This document shows, one piece after another, positions 1 to 8,779 of a stretch of DNA of 33,880 bases. The notes under the pieces are model-generated. The model ran no database searches. It saw only the letters and a program-made list of their open reading frames with translations, and was not told the DNA's origin. Position 1 is the first letter of the stretch. The number at the start of each line of letters is the position of its first letter. The translations under genes were made by a program, and so were the position numbers. Where the stretch lies: assembly GCF_000373105.1 (NCBI RefSeq), contig NZ_KB890457.1, positions 1-33,880 on the forward strand, written 5' to 3'. The stretch is from Neolewinella persica DSM 23188. Its GTDB lineage: Bacteria > Bacteroidota > Bacteroidia > Chitinophagales > Saprospiraceae.

Positions 1-1064
1 TCCAGTTCCGTAAAGTCCCACTCGTTGTTGCGCAGGGTGTCGGCGCCGTTTTCGTCAAGGTAGACGGTCAGTTCTGCGGGGCATTCGAGGGTTGGGGGAA
101 TTTCATCGACTATCGTAACGTCGTAAGTACACTCGCCACGGTTACCGCTCATGTCGGTCGCAACGACCGTCCGCTGGACGGTGGTGCCAACGAAGGAACA
201 ATCAAAGGTGCGACCGTTAATGGGACCACCCACGGTGAAGGGACCGGAAGGGTCCATGTCACAGTTATCGTCGATACTGACCACGGCATCGTCGTTTTCG
301 ATCATGGCGGTGCCGTCGGCACCGATGGCTACCGTGATGGCTTCGCAGACGATGATCGGCTTGATGGTGTCGATGACGGTGACGGTAGAAGTACAGTCAA
401 TTTCATTAGGTTGAGAAACTGTAACAGTCACCGGACCAATATCGGCACAGGCAAAATCGCTTTGAGAGATAGTAATATCTGTCTGGTTACAAGTCGCCAT
501 AGCAAGTTCCATAGGCGTAACAGAAGCTTCACCATTTTCATCTAAGTAAACAGAAGCATCGTTACAGCTGAGTTCAGCTGCACATGCTTCCACCATGAAA
601 GATCCCCGGTCCCCCAAAAATCCATCAATATAAAGGAGATAGGTCTCTCCTTCATTAAGTTGAAGATTATTAATCGTTGCGTTGGGTCCAAGTGGTAATG
701 CTCTTGCTTCTTCACAAGTGAGCGTTTGACAGCCTCCGGAAAGAATAGCTACCTGAGCGTTCAGTCCTGGGCCAAAGCCACCAAAAACCATAACGTTAAT
801 TGGCTCGGCTGGAGCAACAAAGGAATACCAGATACCACGGTCAAAAAAGCTATTGTTAGCGGGGCCAAAAGTACATGTGGCTCCTGCATAAGCAATATTT
901 TCAGACGTTGCATCAGCAGTAGTGGCCGAGATCATGTCGCCTAAGGCAATTGGAATCGGATTCGCACAGTCATCATTTGCCGGCTGCGCCAACAAGGAAA
1001 GCCCGCTGAAACACAGCAGGCATAGCAGGGCCGTTCGGCCCCAATTGGGTAATAAGTTCTTCAT
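1..1064 (-). CDS. Secreted HYR-like multi-domain protein, N-terminal part (cut by left edge)
   Basis: The reading frame starts at ATG 1064 and stays open for 354 codons to the left edge, so the C-terminus is missing. Residues 1-27 form a signal peptide (MKNLLPNWGR, a hydrophobic stretch, then SLLAQ). A first domain begins PANDDCANPIPI and contains GIWYSFVAP and YLLYIDG, a pattern typical of secreted Bacteroidota beta-sandwich domains. From about residue 165 there are successive HYR/Ig-like modules with paired cysteines, recognisable from VYLDENGEA, DTIKPIIVCEAITVAIG and VDEIPPTLECPAELTVYLDENG. Such proteins are usually exported to the surface and often carry a C-terminal sorting domain, which cannot be seen here. 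The role (adhesin, matrix or gliding-related) is inference. A TAnnTTTG match and a short hairpin lie upstream. The frame is certain; the precise function is unknown. Confidence 0.85.
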   Translation of the reverse strand, partial: MKNLLPNWGRTALLCLLCFSGLSLLAQPANDDCANPIPIALGDMISATTADATSENIAYAGATCTFGPANNSFFDRGIWYSFVAPAEPINVMVFGGFGPGLNAQVAILSGGCQTLTCEEARALPLGPNATINNLQLNEGETYLLYIDGFLGDRGSFMVEACAAELSCNDASVYLDENGEASVTPMELAMATCNQTDITISQSDFACADIGPVTVTVSQPNEIDCTSTVTVIDTIKPIIVCEAITVAIGADGTAMIENDDAVVSIDDNCDMDPSGPFTVGGPINGRTFDCSFVGTTVQRTVVATDMSGNRGECTYDVTIVDEIPPTLECPAELTVYLDENGADTLRNNEWDFTEL

Positions 1065-1102
1065 ATGTAAAGTCGTCTAAATTCAATTGAGATTATAAGC
1101 CA

Positions 1103-1117
1103 GTTGGGAAACCCAAC
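1103..1117 (-). promoter_or_regulatory. Small perfect hairpin in the 5' leader
   Basis: GTTGGG and CCCAAC flank an AAA loop about 40 bases upstream of the ATG at 1064. It falls in the presumed untranslated leader of the secreted protein gene. Its function is unknown. Confidence 0.3.
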
Positions 1118-1129
1118 TACAACACACTA

Positions 1130-1161
1130 CAAAAGTAACCAGAAATCCCGTGTTCCGGGAT
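1130..1161 (-). promoter_or_regulatory. Candidate promoter with adjacent inverted repeat
   Basis: On the minus strand TACTTTTG (1137-1130) matches the Bacteroidota -7 consensus TAnnTTTG and would give a leader of about 60 bases for the gene starting at 1064. Immediately upstream, ATCCCG and CGGGAT (1145-1150, 1156-1161) form an inverted repeat with a 5-base spacer that could be an operator. No well-spaced -33 TTTG is seen, so this remains a candidate. Confidence 0.35.
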
Positions 1162-1239
1162 CAATTACTGTTAAAGTTTATATGTTTGAACATTACGGGC
1201 ATAGCTGCAATCTTAATAGCCAGCTCCTTTAATTTTTAA

Positions 1240-1259
1240 TTGCATCCTGCGGCCGCGCC
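1240..1259 (-). repeat. Dispersed GC-rich repeat, copy a
   Basis: Minus-strand copy of the short dispersed element (GGCGCGGC followed by CGCAGGATGCAA). It lies in the intergenic space downstream of the arginine deiminase gene. The other copies are at 2729, 8449, 16578, 19537 and 23789. Confidence 0.6.
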
Positions 1260-1333
1260 AAAAAAAACATTGCTCCTGAAATCCGAAAAAGATATTTCAC
1301 CCCCCAATTTTGGCAACATGTCATTTTCCGATC

Positions 1334-1361
1334 AAAAAAAATCAGCCCCGCTCGATCGGGC
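1334..1361 (-). terminator. Terminator overlapping the arginine deiminase stop codon
   Basis: On the minus strand the last codons of the deiminase contain GCCCG and CGGGGC, which pair with one bulged G. The TGA stop is followed directly by eight T residues (1341-1334). This is an intrinsic-terminator layout in which the stem is coding sequence. Confidence 0.5.
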
Positions 1362-2598
1362 ACGTCATGCAGTGACTCCCTCCCCTGCCCCGGCTCAACT
1401 CTCCGCTTGGCAGGGTGATGATGGTCTTACGAACGGTGGCTGGATTTAGCCCTTCGTTATCGATGTCATTGATCAGCTCCTGGGCACCAATAATGGTGTA
1501 GCCAGCCTTGCGCAAAGTTTCGGCCGTTACCGGATTCCGATCGTAGGTAATGGCAACTCCGGGGCGCAGGGCCACCAGGTTACAACCGTCGGTCCACTGT
1601 TCCCGTTCCTGGTATGGACTTTCACCGCCGCCGGAAGCGATGAAGCGGGCAGTTGGATCAATCTCCGCCAGTATGCATTCCTTGAGGCTGGAATAGGCGG
1701 CGTTGCTACCGTCGGCTCTCCAGACTTCCACGCCTGACGGACGGCCTCCTTCACAAATAATGGGCTCGTAGCAGACAAAGTCATGCTCGTCAATCTGCGT
1801 AAAAATGGTATCCAGGTGCATGAAACTACGTTCTGCGGGGACGCTTACCCGCACTACATTTTTGACCACGCCACGCTCGAATAACGCATCGGCTAATGTC
1901 CGCAACGAATAGCTGCTGGACCGCTCGGATTCGCCGATCAGGAGAAAATCTTTGTTGAGCAGCATCACGTCTCCGCCTTCGATGCTCATTTTTTCGGCAA
2001 GTCGGGAAGGGGGGAAAAGTTCGACGTTGTTCAGGTTAATCACCTTACCCTGTTGCTGCAACTCCTGGAACATTGGGTGGGCAAAGATGACCAGGCGGAT
2101 GATGAAATTTTCGCGACTACGCGCCGCTTTTGCTGCTTTGGTGATGAGGAGATGATCGTTGATCATCACGGCGATGTCCCGGGTAAAGATAAAATTGGGG
2201 ATGGGGTCGAAGAGCCGTCGATCGTCCTGCTTGAAGTCACCGGTTATGAGCACGTCAGCCAGTTCTGCGGGGGAAAGTCCCAGCAATTTATCAACATAGC
2301 TGTCCGGAAGTTCTTCCCAGCTCACGATCATTTCCAGGCTTTCCCGAGTTGCGGATTCGCTGGCCGCGATGGTTTCAGCGAGCAACTGCTCCACTTCAAT
2401 GACGCCATCTTTTCCAAGAAATCTGCGCAGCAGGGTCGTAAAAATATCGTGCTCGCGCTGCATTTGCGGCAGGTAGACGATGTCGTCGAAAAGCAATTCT
2501 TCGGCACGGTGGGGGGTGATGCTGGCGGTACCTGCATCGGGCCGGTGAACGAGGACGCGCCTGAGGGAATCGATCTCGGAGTGGACTTGGAGGGACAT
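1342..2598 (-). CDS. arcA: Arginine deiminase
   Basis: A 418-residue protein of the guanidine-modifying enzyme fold that hydrolyses L-arginine to L-citrulline and ammonia, probably in the cytoplasm because no signal peptide is present. Family motifs are in order: FTRD at 138-141, EGGDV at 207-211, HLDTIF at 261-266, DGCN at 337-340, and the catalytic Cys410 in GRGGSHCMTCP close to the C-terminus. The length agrees with bacterial arginine deiminases (about 400-420 residues). The ATG at 2598 is favoured because the following residues (HSEIDSLRRVLVHRP) match the usual start of the family. No ornithine carbamoyltransferase, carbamate kinase or arginine antiporter gene is nearby, so this is a stand-alone copy rather than a full deiminase operon. 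Its product could feed arginine catabolism or nitrogen release. It lies 187 bases downstream of the 511-residue gene on the same strand. The intervening DNA holds short repeats. Confidence 0.92.
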   Translation of the reverse strand: MSLQVHSEIDSLRRVLVHRPDAGTASITPHRAEELLFDDIVYLPQMQREHDIFTTLLRRFLGKDGVIEVEQLLAETIAASESATRESLEMIVSWEELPDSYVDKLLGLSPAELADVLITGDFKQDDRRLFDPIPNFIFTRDIAVMINDHLLITKAAKAARSRENFIIRLVIFAHPMFQELQQQGKVINLNNVELFPPSRLAEKMSIEGGDVMLLNKDFLLIGESERSSSYSLRTLADALFERGVVKNVVRVSVPAERSFMHLDTIFTQIDEHDFVCYEPIICEGGRPSGVEVWRADGSNAAYSSLKECILAEIDPTARFIASGGGESPYQEREQWTDGCNLVALRPGVAITYDRNPVTAETLRKAGYTIIGAQELINDIDNEGLNPATVRKTIITLPSGELSRGRGGSHCMTCPIERG

Positions 2599-2599
2599 G

Positions 2600-2646
2600 A
2601 TTGGACTATTGGACTATTGGTTCGTTGGGCTATTGGTTCGTTGGTC
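2600..2646. repeat. Short tandem repeats upstream of arcA
   Basis: On the minus strand the region reads as two 15-16 base units (CCAACGAACCAATAG) followed by two 8-base units (TCCAATAG), directly upstream of the arcA ATG. This may be slippage-prone leader DNA. No regulatory role is shown. Confidence 0.5.
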
Positions 2647-2728
2647 GGGTGACCGAACTGACTAATGCACCAACAAAAGATGTGGTGGAGGACGAATGTA
2701 GGGATTAGTGGGAAAGGAAAGAAGTTTA

Positions 2729-2749
2729 GGCGCGGCCGCAGGTGCAAAG
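2729..2749 (+). repeat. Dispersed GC-rich repeat, copy b
   Basis: GGCGCGGC followed by CGCAGGTGCAAAG, in the 187-base gap between arcA and the upstream 511-residue gene. It belongs to the dispersed family described in the findings. Confidence 0.65.
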
Positions 2750-2785
2750 AAAGGGACTGAGGCGAGTTAATAGCCCGGTGGTGCT

Positions 2786-4321
2786 TCAATTGTCGGCCTT
2801 TAGGCCAAGCATTACGGCGTACAAATTTTCGTAGGGTACGACTTCGATCTCATAGCTTTGGTTAGAATCGCTGATTGGATTGGCCAATAGCTTACCGTGC
2901 CATGAGCGGGTACGGCGAAGCCCTTCCTGCCTACGAAATCCTGCTTTAGCAAACTGTTGCAGTATCTTAATAAAGCATTTGCTGCGGTAATTTTCATTTT
3001 TCCCCAAGTAACGGATGAGGTATTTTTCCAGTGCTTCGATCCGATCCGCAGCTTCAGGGAATTCTTTACGCTGCACCAAAAACAAGATACGCAGGATCAG
3101 AATAGAAATATTATTGCCTTCCTTCTCTTTGTCCAGAAGCGGGAGGCTATTAAAAAATTTCCCGAGTCTGAATTTCTTCAGTGGGTCATCCATTTCGGGG
3201 AAAGAGACAAAACCAGCTGATTTCAGGTAGTAGAGATAAGCCCGGTAGACACGCCACTTGTCAAGGTTACGGCTACCAAGTTGTTCGAACCTCTTGTTTT
3301 CCGCAGCAGACTTATAAGTAAGAAAAGCCTGATCGTATTGAATATTGTGCATCATCAACAGGAAGGCCAGCTCTTTGAGTTTGAACCATTGCGCGGAGGC
3401 TTCCTGCACCAATGGAATGCATTGCTCGTAGGTGGCCACGCCCAGCGTGTACTGCTTGAGAATGGTGTAGAAGGTCAGTTTGTGCAGGAGAAAGGATACA
3501 ATGGGTACGGGAGCAAAGAAGTCGAGCGAGGAAAAGTGAGCAATCGCCTCATCCGCCACCGCTATGGTTAGTTCATACTGAGAGGCCGAGTAACGCGACA
3601 GTAATTTTAGTAGATAATATGGAAATCCATATCGATACCCGAGTGCCCGCAGGTCATATTTCTGATCCAGTTCCTTCAGGTAATTCAGTGCTTGTTTATG
3701 GATAACGGCGCCTACCTGCGGAGAGGCATCGTAGGCCAGAATGAGACTGGAGTAATAACCGGTCACCTCATTTTCAGCAGTTAGTTTCAAGGTTGCCTTG
3801 TTCAATCGTTCGTTGTATTCTTCGAATATTCGTTGGTTTCGATCGATACGGGCAGCATATTCCCGCAACATTTGGAGGCATAGAACTTCGATGGTGGTAG
3901 CGCCATAGTTTATCGATTTACGGAGGGCACGGCGATAAAAGAAAGCGCTGGCCTGCTTCACTCCTCTACCGTCGAGGATGGTAGCCACTATATACTCCCG
4001 ATGCGCAGAATAATATCCCCGCTGCAAACTGGTAAACGCAGGCGACCCCAAATCTATGTTAATCACTTCCCCTCCCAACCGGTCAATTAACCGTTGTTTG
4101 ATTTTTTTATAGCTGTTGTTTTTACGGTCAGCAGAGGCACCATAAAGCACCTTAGCGAGATGATCTTCGTCGGTTTCCTCTGAAGTCCAAATCTCATTTA
4201 GTCCCACACTTACAAGGTCCTGCTTTTCGGCCGGCGAATAATCCTTGCGGGAATCCCGTATTTCCGTTGGGGTAATCCCATGCAACTTTAATACATCGCG
4301 AAGCTGATCAAAAAGATTCAT
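2786..4321 (-). CDS. Unrecognised helical protein, possibly TPR-like
   Basis: I do not recognise this 511-residue protein. It is soluble, with no signal peptide or membrane segment, and is rich in Leu, Tyr, Lys and Glu with helix-friendly spacing. Paired-helix segments such as YREYIVATILDGRGVKQASAFFYRRAL and later ones suggest a TPR-like solenoid, which is inference. The N-terminus contains NSYKKIKQRLIDRL, a basic amphipathic segment. The frame stays open to 4381, but the start at 4321 (MNLFDQLRDVLKL) is preferred. The 20 residues in between look non-coding, and a TAAATTTG box (TAnnTTTG) sits just upstream of 4321. It is divergent from the regulator gene at 4682, and the 225-base gap between them may hold promoters for both. 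A signalling or scaffold role is possible but not shown. Confidence 0.8.
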   Translation of the reverse strand: MNLFDQLRDVLKLHGITPTEIRDSRKDYSPAEKQDLVSVGLNEIWTSEETDEDHLAKVLYGASADRKNNSYKKIKQRLIDRLGGEVINIDLGSPAFTSLQRGYYSAHREYIVATILDGRGVKQASAFFYRRALRKSINYGATTIEVLCLQMLREYAARIDRNQRIFEEYNERLNKATLKLTAENEVTGYYSSLILAYDASPQVGAVIHKQALNYLKELDQKYDLRALGYRYGFPYYLLKLLSRYSASQYELTIAVADEAIAHFSSLDFFAPVPIVSFLLHKLTFYTILKQYTLGVATYEQCIPLVQEASAQWFKLKELAFLLMMHNIQYDQAFLTYKSAAENKRFEQLGSRNLDKWRVYRAYLYYLKSAGFVSFPEMDDPLKKFRLGKFFNSLPLLDKEKEGNNISILILRILFLVQRKEFPEAADRIEALEKYLIRYLGKNENYRSKCFIKILQQFAKAGFRRQEGLRRTRSWHGKLLANPISDSNQSYEIEVVPYENLYAVMLGLKADN

Positions 4322-4545
4322 TAGCCTGGAGCCAAATTTAGAACTCCATAAAGATAGCACTAATGCCTTGCATAAAAGCAAAAAATAGAAAATAAACTAA
4401 GTAAATACAAGGTATCTGTATTTTTTTGGTAAAAATGATCTGGCACTTTAAAATACAATTTGTCCTTTTTTAACCTTTTCAAGATACTCACTTTTACACT
4501 ATCCCAAATACTAATGATAAACCTAACCGATTTAAACCAGCGAAA

Positions 4546-4680
4546 ATGATTGCCCTTCTAATTTCCACCCTAATCTCATTAGGCATTATCACCTGTGATG
4601 CCGACTTTCACAACCTTTCTCAAGATCAGCAAGAGCACTACCAGGAAAACATTGTCATCGAAGATCAAACTGGAATTTAA
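4546..4680 (+). CDS. 44-residue small ORF coupled to the downstream regulator
   Basis: The frame ATG 4546 to TAA 4680 encodes 44 residues. The first 17 are hydrophobic (MIALLISTLISLGIITC) and the remainder is polar and acidic (DADFHNLSQDQQEHYQEN). It ends one base before the ATG of the regulator at 4682, a spacing typical of translational coupling. The Cys17 position resembles a lipoprotein cleavage site, but the -1 residue is Thr and there are no N-terminal positive charges, so a lipoprotein call is weak. It could be a small membrane peptide or a leader peptide that controls the regulator. No family is recognised. Confidence 0.4.
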   Translation: MIALLISTLISLGIITCDADFHNLSQDQQEHYQENIVIEDQTGI

Positions 4681-4681
4681 C

Positions 4682-5335
4682 ATGAGGAAACATACCACAG
4701 CGCTCCTCATTGAAGACTTCCCGATCCTTGCACGGTACTACCGGGAAGCTTTAAAGAGCTACTTCGATGAGGTCATACTTGTAGATAATACCACAGATGC
4801 TCTTAAAGCCCTTGAGGCACAACCGGTGGATGCTCCGTTCAACCTGGCCATTTTACACGAAACAATAAGTGACAAAGGCAAGAACAACCGCATCGACGGT
4901 TTTGCACTTGCTCTGGAGTTGAAAAGCCGCCACCCAGACACCAGGCTTCTCTACTCCATCAATCGGTTATCTACTTACCTGATTGGCAGCATCATCCGTG
5001 AAATAGCCCCGGAAGCACTAGTCTTCCGGCCAGATCTCTCAGAGGTGGAATTTGTGCATGCGATCAAGTCGATCCAATCGGGAAAGCCTTACCACAGCCC
5101 ATCAATTGTTCCTCACATGCACTACGACATTGCGGGCAGCAGTCTGGTTGACCGGATTGATCGTAACATACTGCATTACCTGGGCCAGGGAGCCAGGACG
5201 AAGGATCTTCCCCGTCTCATCGCCCTTTCGTTGCCCAGCATCGAAAAACGTAAGAAGCAGCTTAAAAACCTGCTCAATGATCCTGAGAGCGATTACCAGC
5301 TCATCCTGGCGGCCCGCAAGCAGGGGCTAATTTGA
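4682..5335 (+). CDS. LuxR/NarL-type response regulator with degenerate receiver
   Basis: A 217-residue protein with a receiver-like domain (about residues 5-125) and a C-terminal LuxR-type helix-turn-helix (about 150-200, with GQGARTKDLPRLIALSLPSIEKRKKQLKNLL in the usual helix order). The acidic pocket is present (Glu11-Asp12 in LLIEDFP). At the end of beta-3, however, the phospho-acceptor Asp is replaced: the segment reads LAILHETIS, with His59 in that place. The usual beta-5 Lys is also not evident (VFRPD). It is therefore probably a pseudo-receiver that does not accept phosphate in the normal way. The start at 4682 is preferred over upstream GTG/ATG codons because those overlap the small ORF and add residues without receiver similarity. 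It heads a same-strand run with the GLPGLI and barrel genes (30-base gap) and may regulate them or the peptide locus (inference). Confidence 0.82.
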   Translation: MRKHTTALLIEDFPILARYYREALKSYFDEVILVDNTTDALKALEAQPVDAPFNLAILHETISDKGKNNRIDGFALALELKSRHPDTRLLYSINRLSTYLIGSIIREIAPEALVFRPDLSEVEFVHAIKSIQSGKPYHSPSIVPHMHYDIAGSSLVDRIDRNILHYLGQGARTKDLPRLIALSLPSIEKRKKQLKNLLNDPESDYQLILAARKQGLI

Positions 5336-5365
5336 ACAACTAACCCATCTACAACCAACACAATC

Positions 5366-6097
5366 ATGAAGTCGATTTTTTCTTCAATCCTCCTACTTAC
5401 AAGTCTGTCAATTTTAGGCCAGTCGATATCCGGCACCGCCATATTTACTACGGAATCAGCCAGCATAGTTTCCTTCGACAGTACTTCGCAAATATCTCAG
5501 CAAGAGCAGGCTGCAATCAACGAGCAGATCCGGGAAGCCATGCGAAAGGAGTATCGCCTGACGTTCAACGCAGCGGAAGGCCTGTACCAACAGGTTCCAA
5601 AACTCGCCGCTCCTTCTGCCGAAAAGGAGGTAGAAGTTATTGGTGGGGGCCAGGGAATGGATGGCGGCATCTACAAAAACACCAGAAGTGGCCTATTGGT
5701 AGAAACAAGGGATGTATTTGGCAAGCTCTTTCTGATCAGAGACAGTCTGGTTCGACCAGCATGGACCATTCTGGAGGAGCAAAAAGTGATTCAGGGCTAT
5801 ACTTGCATCAAGGCCGAGCTGAAGACGAATCGGGGCAAATCCACTGCCTGGTTCACGCCTGAAATCCCCGTCAACCTGGGGCCGGGAGATTACTGGGGCT
5901 TGCCGGGGTTCATCCTTCAGGCTAATAATGGCCGCATGAAGATCACATGTACGGAGCTCAAAATAAGTGCTGGCACAACAGCCGTCATCGAACCGCCCAA
6001 GAAAGGTAAAGAAGTCACGCTGGAAGCGTATAAAAAAATATACAGCAAGAAGATCGAGGAAATGAATCGTATGTATGATGACGAAGGCAACCGTTAG
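5366..6097 (+). CDS. GLPGLI family protein
   Basis: A 243-residue secreted protein with signal peptide MKSIFSSILLLTSLSILGQ. The family-defining motif appears as GLPGFIL at about 178-184 within GDYWGLPGFILQ, preceded by a conserved strand-rich segment (YTCIKAELKT and AWFTPEIPVNLGPGDYWG). The biochemical role of the family is not established. Its members in Bacteroidota are very often encoded next to an outer-membrane barrel protein, as here: the TAG stop at 6095-6097 is followed directly by the ATG at 6098. A periplasmic accessory role for the barrel is the simplest inference. The C-terminal 40 residues are Lys/Glu-rich. Confidence 0.9.
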   Translation: MKSIFSSILLLTSLSILGQSISGTAIFTTESASIVSFDSTSQISQQEQAAINEQIREAMRKEYRLTFNAAEGLYQQVPKLAAPSAEKEVEVIGGGQGMDGGIYKNTRSGLLVETRDVFGKLFLIRDSLVRPAWTILEEQKVIQGYTCIKAELKTNRGKSTAWFTPEIPVNLGPGDYWGLPGFILQANNGRMKITCTELKISAGTTAVIEPPKKGKEVTLEAYKKIYSKKIEEMNRMYDDEGNR

Positions 6098-8779
6098 ATG
6101 AAAATCTATTCTCTTATCTTCTCATCAGTACTGCTAGTGCTATCATGCAGTGGGTGGCTTTCCTCTCAGCAGGAAGTCCTTAAGGGTACGGTAGTTGACG
6201 CGGTAAGCGGAGATCCTATTGCGTATGCTAATGTTACCGCTGGCCTGGCCTCTTCCACACCTTTCCGAATCGAAAACTTCGCCGTCTCCGATCTCGAAGG
6301 AGCGTTTCAACTGAAGCTTCGGGGGGATTCCCTTTATGTTCTCCAAACCAGTTATCTCGGATATCAGACTACGGTAGATACCTTAAAGATGGCTGACTTG
6401 CCAGACGACTTTATCGTAGCGATGCGTCCGGCCACCAATGATCTTTCTACGATAGAGGTAACTTATAAACTCCCTGTCCGTGTTTCGGGCGACACCATCA
6501 GCTATGCGGCCGATGCCTTTTCTGACGGAAACGAGCGCAAGCTGGAAGACATCCTAAAAAGGTTACCTGGCTTCGCTGTGGACGACAACGGGCAAATATC
6601 CGTAAACGGAAAAAAAGTGGACGACCTCAAGGTAGATGGTAAGGACTTCTTTGGCGGCAATAGTAAACTTGCCGCCCGTAGTCTACCCGCCAATGCAGTA
6701 GATCGCATTGACGTGCTTAACAACTACTCGGCCGATGAGCAAATGGGGCAATTTTCTGACGGACGGGGTACCGCACTGAACATCCGCCTGCGAAAGGATA
6801 AGAAGAACCTTGTTTTCGGAGAAGTGTACGCTGGCTATGGGCCGGGCGCAGTAAAAGATTTTGGTACCGACGCTTTTTACTTCGGCCCTACTGCCAGTGT
6901 TAACCTTATCACCAACCACAATGATGTCGGGCGCCAGATATTGACCTTCCGCGACATGTTTCGGTTGAATGGAGGCTTCGCCGCAGACCGTGGTGCCAGT
7001 GCCATTAGTTTTACGCCAACCCAGCTCGGGCTTAGTTCAGACCCGGAGCTGAATGCCGAACGAAGCGCCGGTCTTGCGGCCCTCAGTACCCAGTATCAGC
7101 CAAATCAGCAATTCAACGCCAGCGGTACGCTTTTATATGGAAACAATCACCACCGAACCATCAGCCAGACGCTAAGGACGGTACTAGGTCAAGATGCACA
7201 AAGCGACGTAGAACAAGTTAAAAACGGCGTTGAAAACAACCGCTCGCTTACCGGCCTGCTTCGGCTGGATTTTAAAGCATCAAAAGCATTGTCCTTAAGT
7301 TACCGGGCGCTGGCTGGCAAGGGATCGGTCGACACGGATGCCGACACCCGGATTGTTTCAGCAGGCCAGTCGCTTCCTCCCTTAGGCCAGCAAAATGATC
7401 AGCGCAACGATAACGTGAGGCAACAACTTCGTATTAACTACAGCAAGACAGACCAGGAACTTTGGATCTTGCGATTAGACCACCAGGCCCAACGGGTAGC
7501 AGGAACTTACAGACTCGAATCTATGGAACTGCCGTTCAATTTTACCGACACTTCGGTTAATGGCCAGAACTACCTTCAACAACAGCAAGACAATCAAGTC
7601 AGCGCTTACGGTACCCGGGGTGACTATTACCGCTCCCTAAACAATGCCAACCAGATCAACCTGTACATTGGCATGGGGCGGGAGGTTTCTGTTTTCAACG
7701 CCGAACTCACTACAACTGAGGAGACGGTAGTAGGCACTGGTATTGCCCCAGGAGATCGCTTCCAGGTCAGCACCTTTTATGCCGGCGTCGGTCATCGTTC
7801 GCAAATTAAGAAATGGAGATTTAGCCCCGGCCTGCGGTTAGAACAGTCTCTTTGGCAGGAGCGCATAAGTGAAAACACCACCACTGGCAGCAAGCCATTT
7901 TTACTTCCCCAGGCCGAGATCAGGTACGACATCCGCAAGTCTTCTTCGATCAGCCTTAATTATGATCAATCAGTCAGCTGGCCCGGGGCAGACCAGCGCA
8001 CTTCGGCCTTGATCTTACGCAACCTCTTCTCCCTCACCAATGGTACCGGACAGCTTCGGGAGACCCGTCATCATGACCTTTCGTTATCCTACTACAATTA
8101 TAATCTGTTTAACCAAACAACCTATTCAGCGGACGTGACCCTTAGCCGCATGGAGCGGCCGCTTACGCAACAAATCACCCTTAGCGGCACCGGGCAGCTG
8201 ATCACGGCCATCAACGCCGACCGCCCGGGCGACCTCATCAGCGGCTATTTCCAGCTGGATAAATACCTGGAGTATTTTAAATTTTCCGGAAGCGTACAAA
8301 GTTCACTGGCCATATCACAGATCAGGCTGGAAAATATCAGACAGATTAACCATAGTGCTTCCTCAGCCCTCAGGCTGAATATGAGAACCCGTTTTAAAAA
8401 GTGGCCAAACTTAGCCACGGGTGCGCACCTTGCTTATAATAATTACAGGGCGGGGACGCAGGATGCAAGGAAATACCTAAGCCTCGAACCCACCGTACAA
8501 GTATACGGGAACCTATTACCACGCTTATCGTTCAGTTCAAAATACCGTTATCGGAGCTACCGACAACTGGACAGTAATAACCGAACCATATTGGGTCGGC
8601 TGGAAGCTGACTTACGGTACGAGACTAAGGGACAACGTTTCAGCGGTACCTTGACCGCTTACAACATATTAAACCAACAGAACTTTCAGCAAGAACAGTT
8701 CTCCGATTTCTTATTAAACGTAAGCAATGAAACCATCCTGGGACGACGACTAATATTTAAACTTATTTATCAATTATAA
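6098..8779 (+). CDS. TonB-receptor-like outer-membrane beta-barrel protein
   Basis: An 893-residue outer-membrane protein. The order of parts is: signal peptide (about 1-24), a carboxypeptidase-regulatory-like beta-sandwich at about 26-115 (LKGTVVDAVSGDPIAYANV and TSYLGYQT), a plug-like domain at about 130-235 (LEDILKRLPGFAVDDNGQIS, then DRIDVLNNYS), and a long beta-barrel to the C-terminus. It ends in an aromatic strand (RLIFKLIYQL), as expected for Bam-inserted barrels. This matches the 'outer membrane beta-barrel' family that pairs with GLPGLI proteins in Bacteroidota. The substrate is unknown. Export or uptake of a peptide made by the neighbouring RiPP locus is possible but only inference. 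The 3' part of the gene contains a copy of the dispersed GC-rich repeat (8449-8470), translated in frame as AGTQDARK. Confidence 0.88.
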   Translation: MKIYSLIFSSVLLVLSCSGWLSSQQEVLKGTVVDAVSGDPIAYANVTAGLASSTPFRIENFAVSDLEGAFQLKLRGDSLYVLQTSYLGYQTTVDTLKMADLPDDFIVAMRPATNDLSTIEVTYKLPVRVSGDTISYAADAFSDGNERKLEDILKRLPGFAVDDNGQISVNGKKVDDLKVDGKDFFGGNSKLAARSLPANAVDRIDVLNNYSADEQMGQFSDGRGTALNIRLRKDKKNLVFGEVYAGYGPGAVKDFGTDAFYFGPTASVNLITNHNDVGRQILTFRDMFRLNGGFAADRGASAISFTPTQLGLSSDPELNAERSAGLAALSTQYQPNQQFNASGTLLYGNNHHRTISQTLRTVLGQDAQSDVEQVKNGVENNRSLTGLLRLDFKASKALSLSYRALAGKGSVDTDADTRIVSAGQSLPPLGQQNDQRNDNVRQQLRINYSKTDQELWILRLDHQAQRVAGTYRLESMELPFNFTDTSVNGQNYLQQQQDNQVSAYGTRGDYYRSLNNANQINLYIGMGREVSVFNAELTTTEETVVGTGIAPGDRFQVSTFYAGVGHRSQIKKWRFSPGLRLEQSLWQERISENTTTGSKPFLLPQAEIRYDIRKSSSISLNYDQSVSWPGADQRTSALILRNLFSLTNGTGQLRETRHHDLSLSYYNYNLFNQTTYSADVTLSRMERPLTQQITLSGTGQLITAINADRPGDLISGYFQLDKYLEYFKFSGSVQSSLAISQIRLENIRQINHSASSALRLNMRTRFKKWPNLATGAHLAYNNYRAGTQDARKYLSLEPTVQVYGNLLPRLSFSSKYRYRSYRQLDSNNRTILGRLEADLRYETKGQRFSGTLTAYNILNQQNFQQEQFSDFLLNVSNETILGRRLIFKLIYQL
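8449..8470 (+). repeat. Dispersed GC-rich repeat, copy f (inside a coding region)
   Basis: GGCGGGGA followed by CGCAGGATGCAAGG, embedded in frame in the barrel gene. This is the only copy of the family in the window that lies within a protein-coding sequence. Confidence 0.5.

Noticed and set aside
1240..1449. A 69-residue frame antisense to the end of the arginine deiminase gene
   Set aside because: It starts with TTG inside a dispersed repeat copy and overlaps the deiminase on the opposite strand.
4322..4381. Twenty extra N-terminal residues for the helical protein
   Set aside because: The stretch looks non-coding and contains the promoter-like TAAATTTG box.
4595..4681. Longer N-terminus for the LuxR-type regulator
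   Set aside because: The added residues overlap the small ORF and lack receiver similarity; the receiver strand begins just after Met at 4682.
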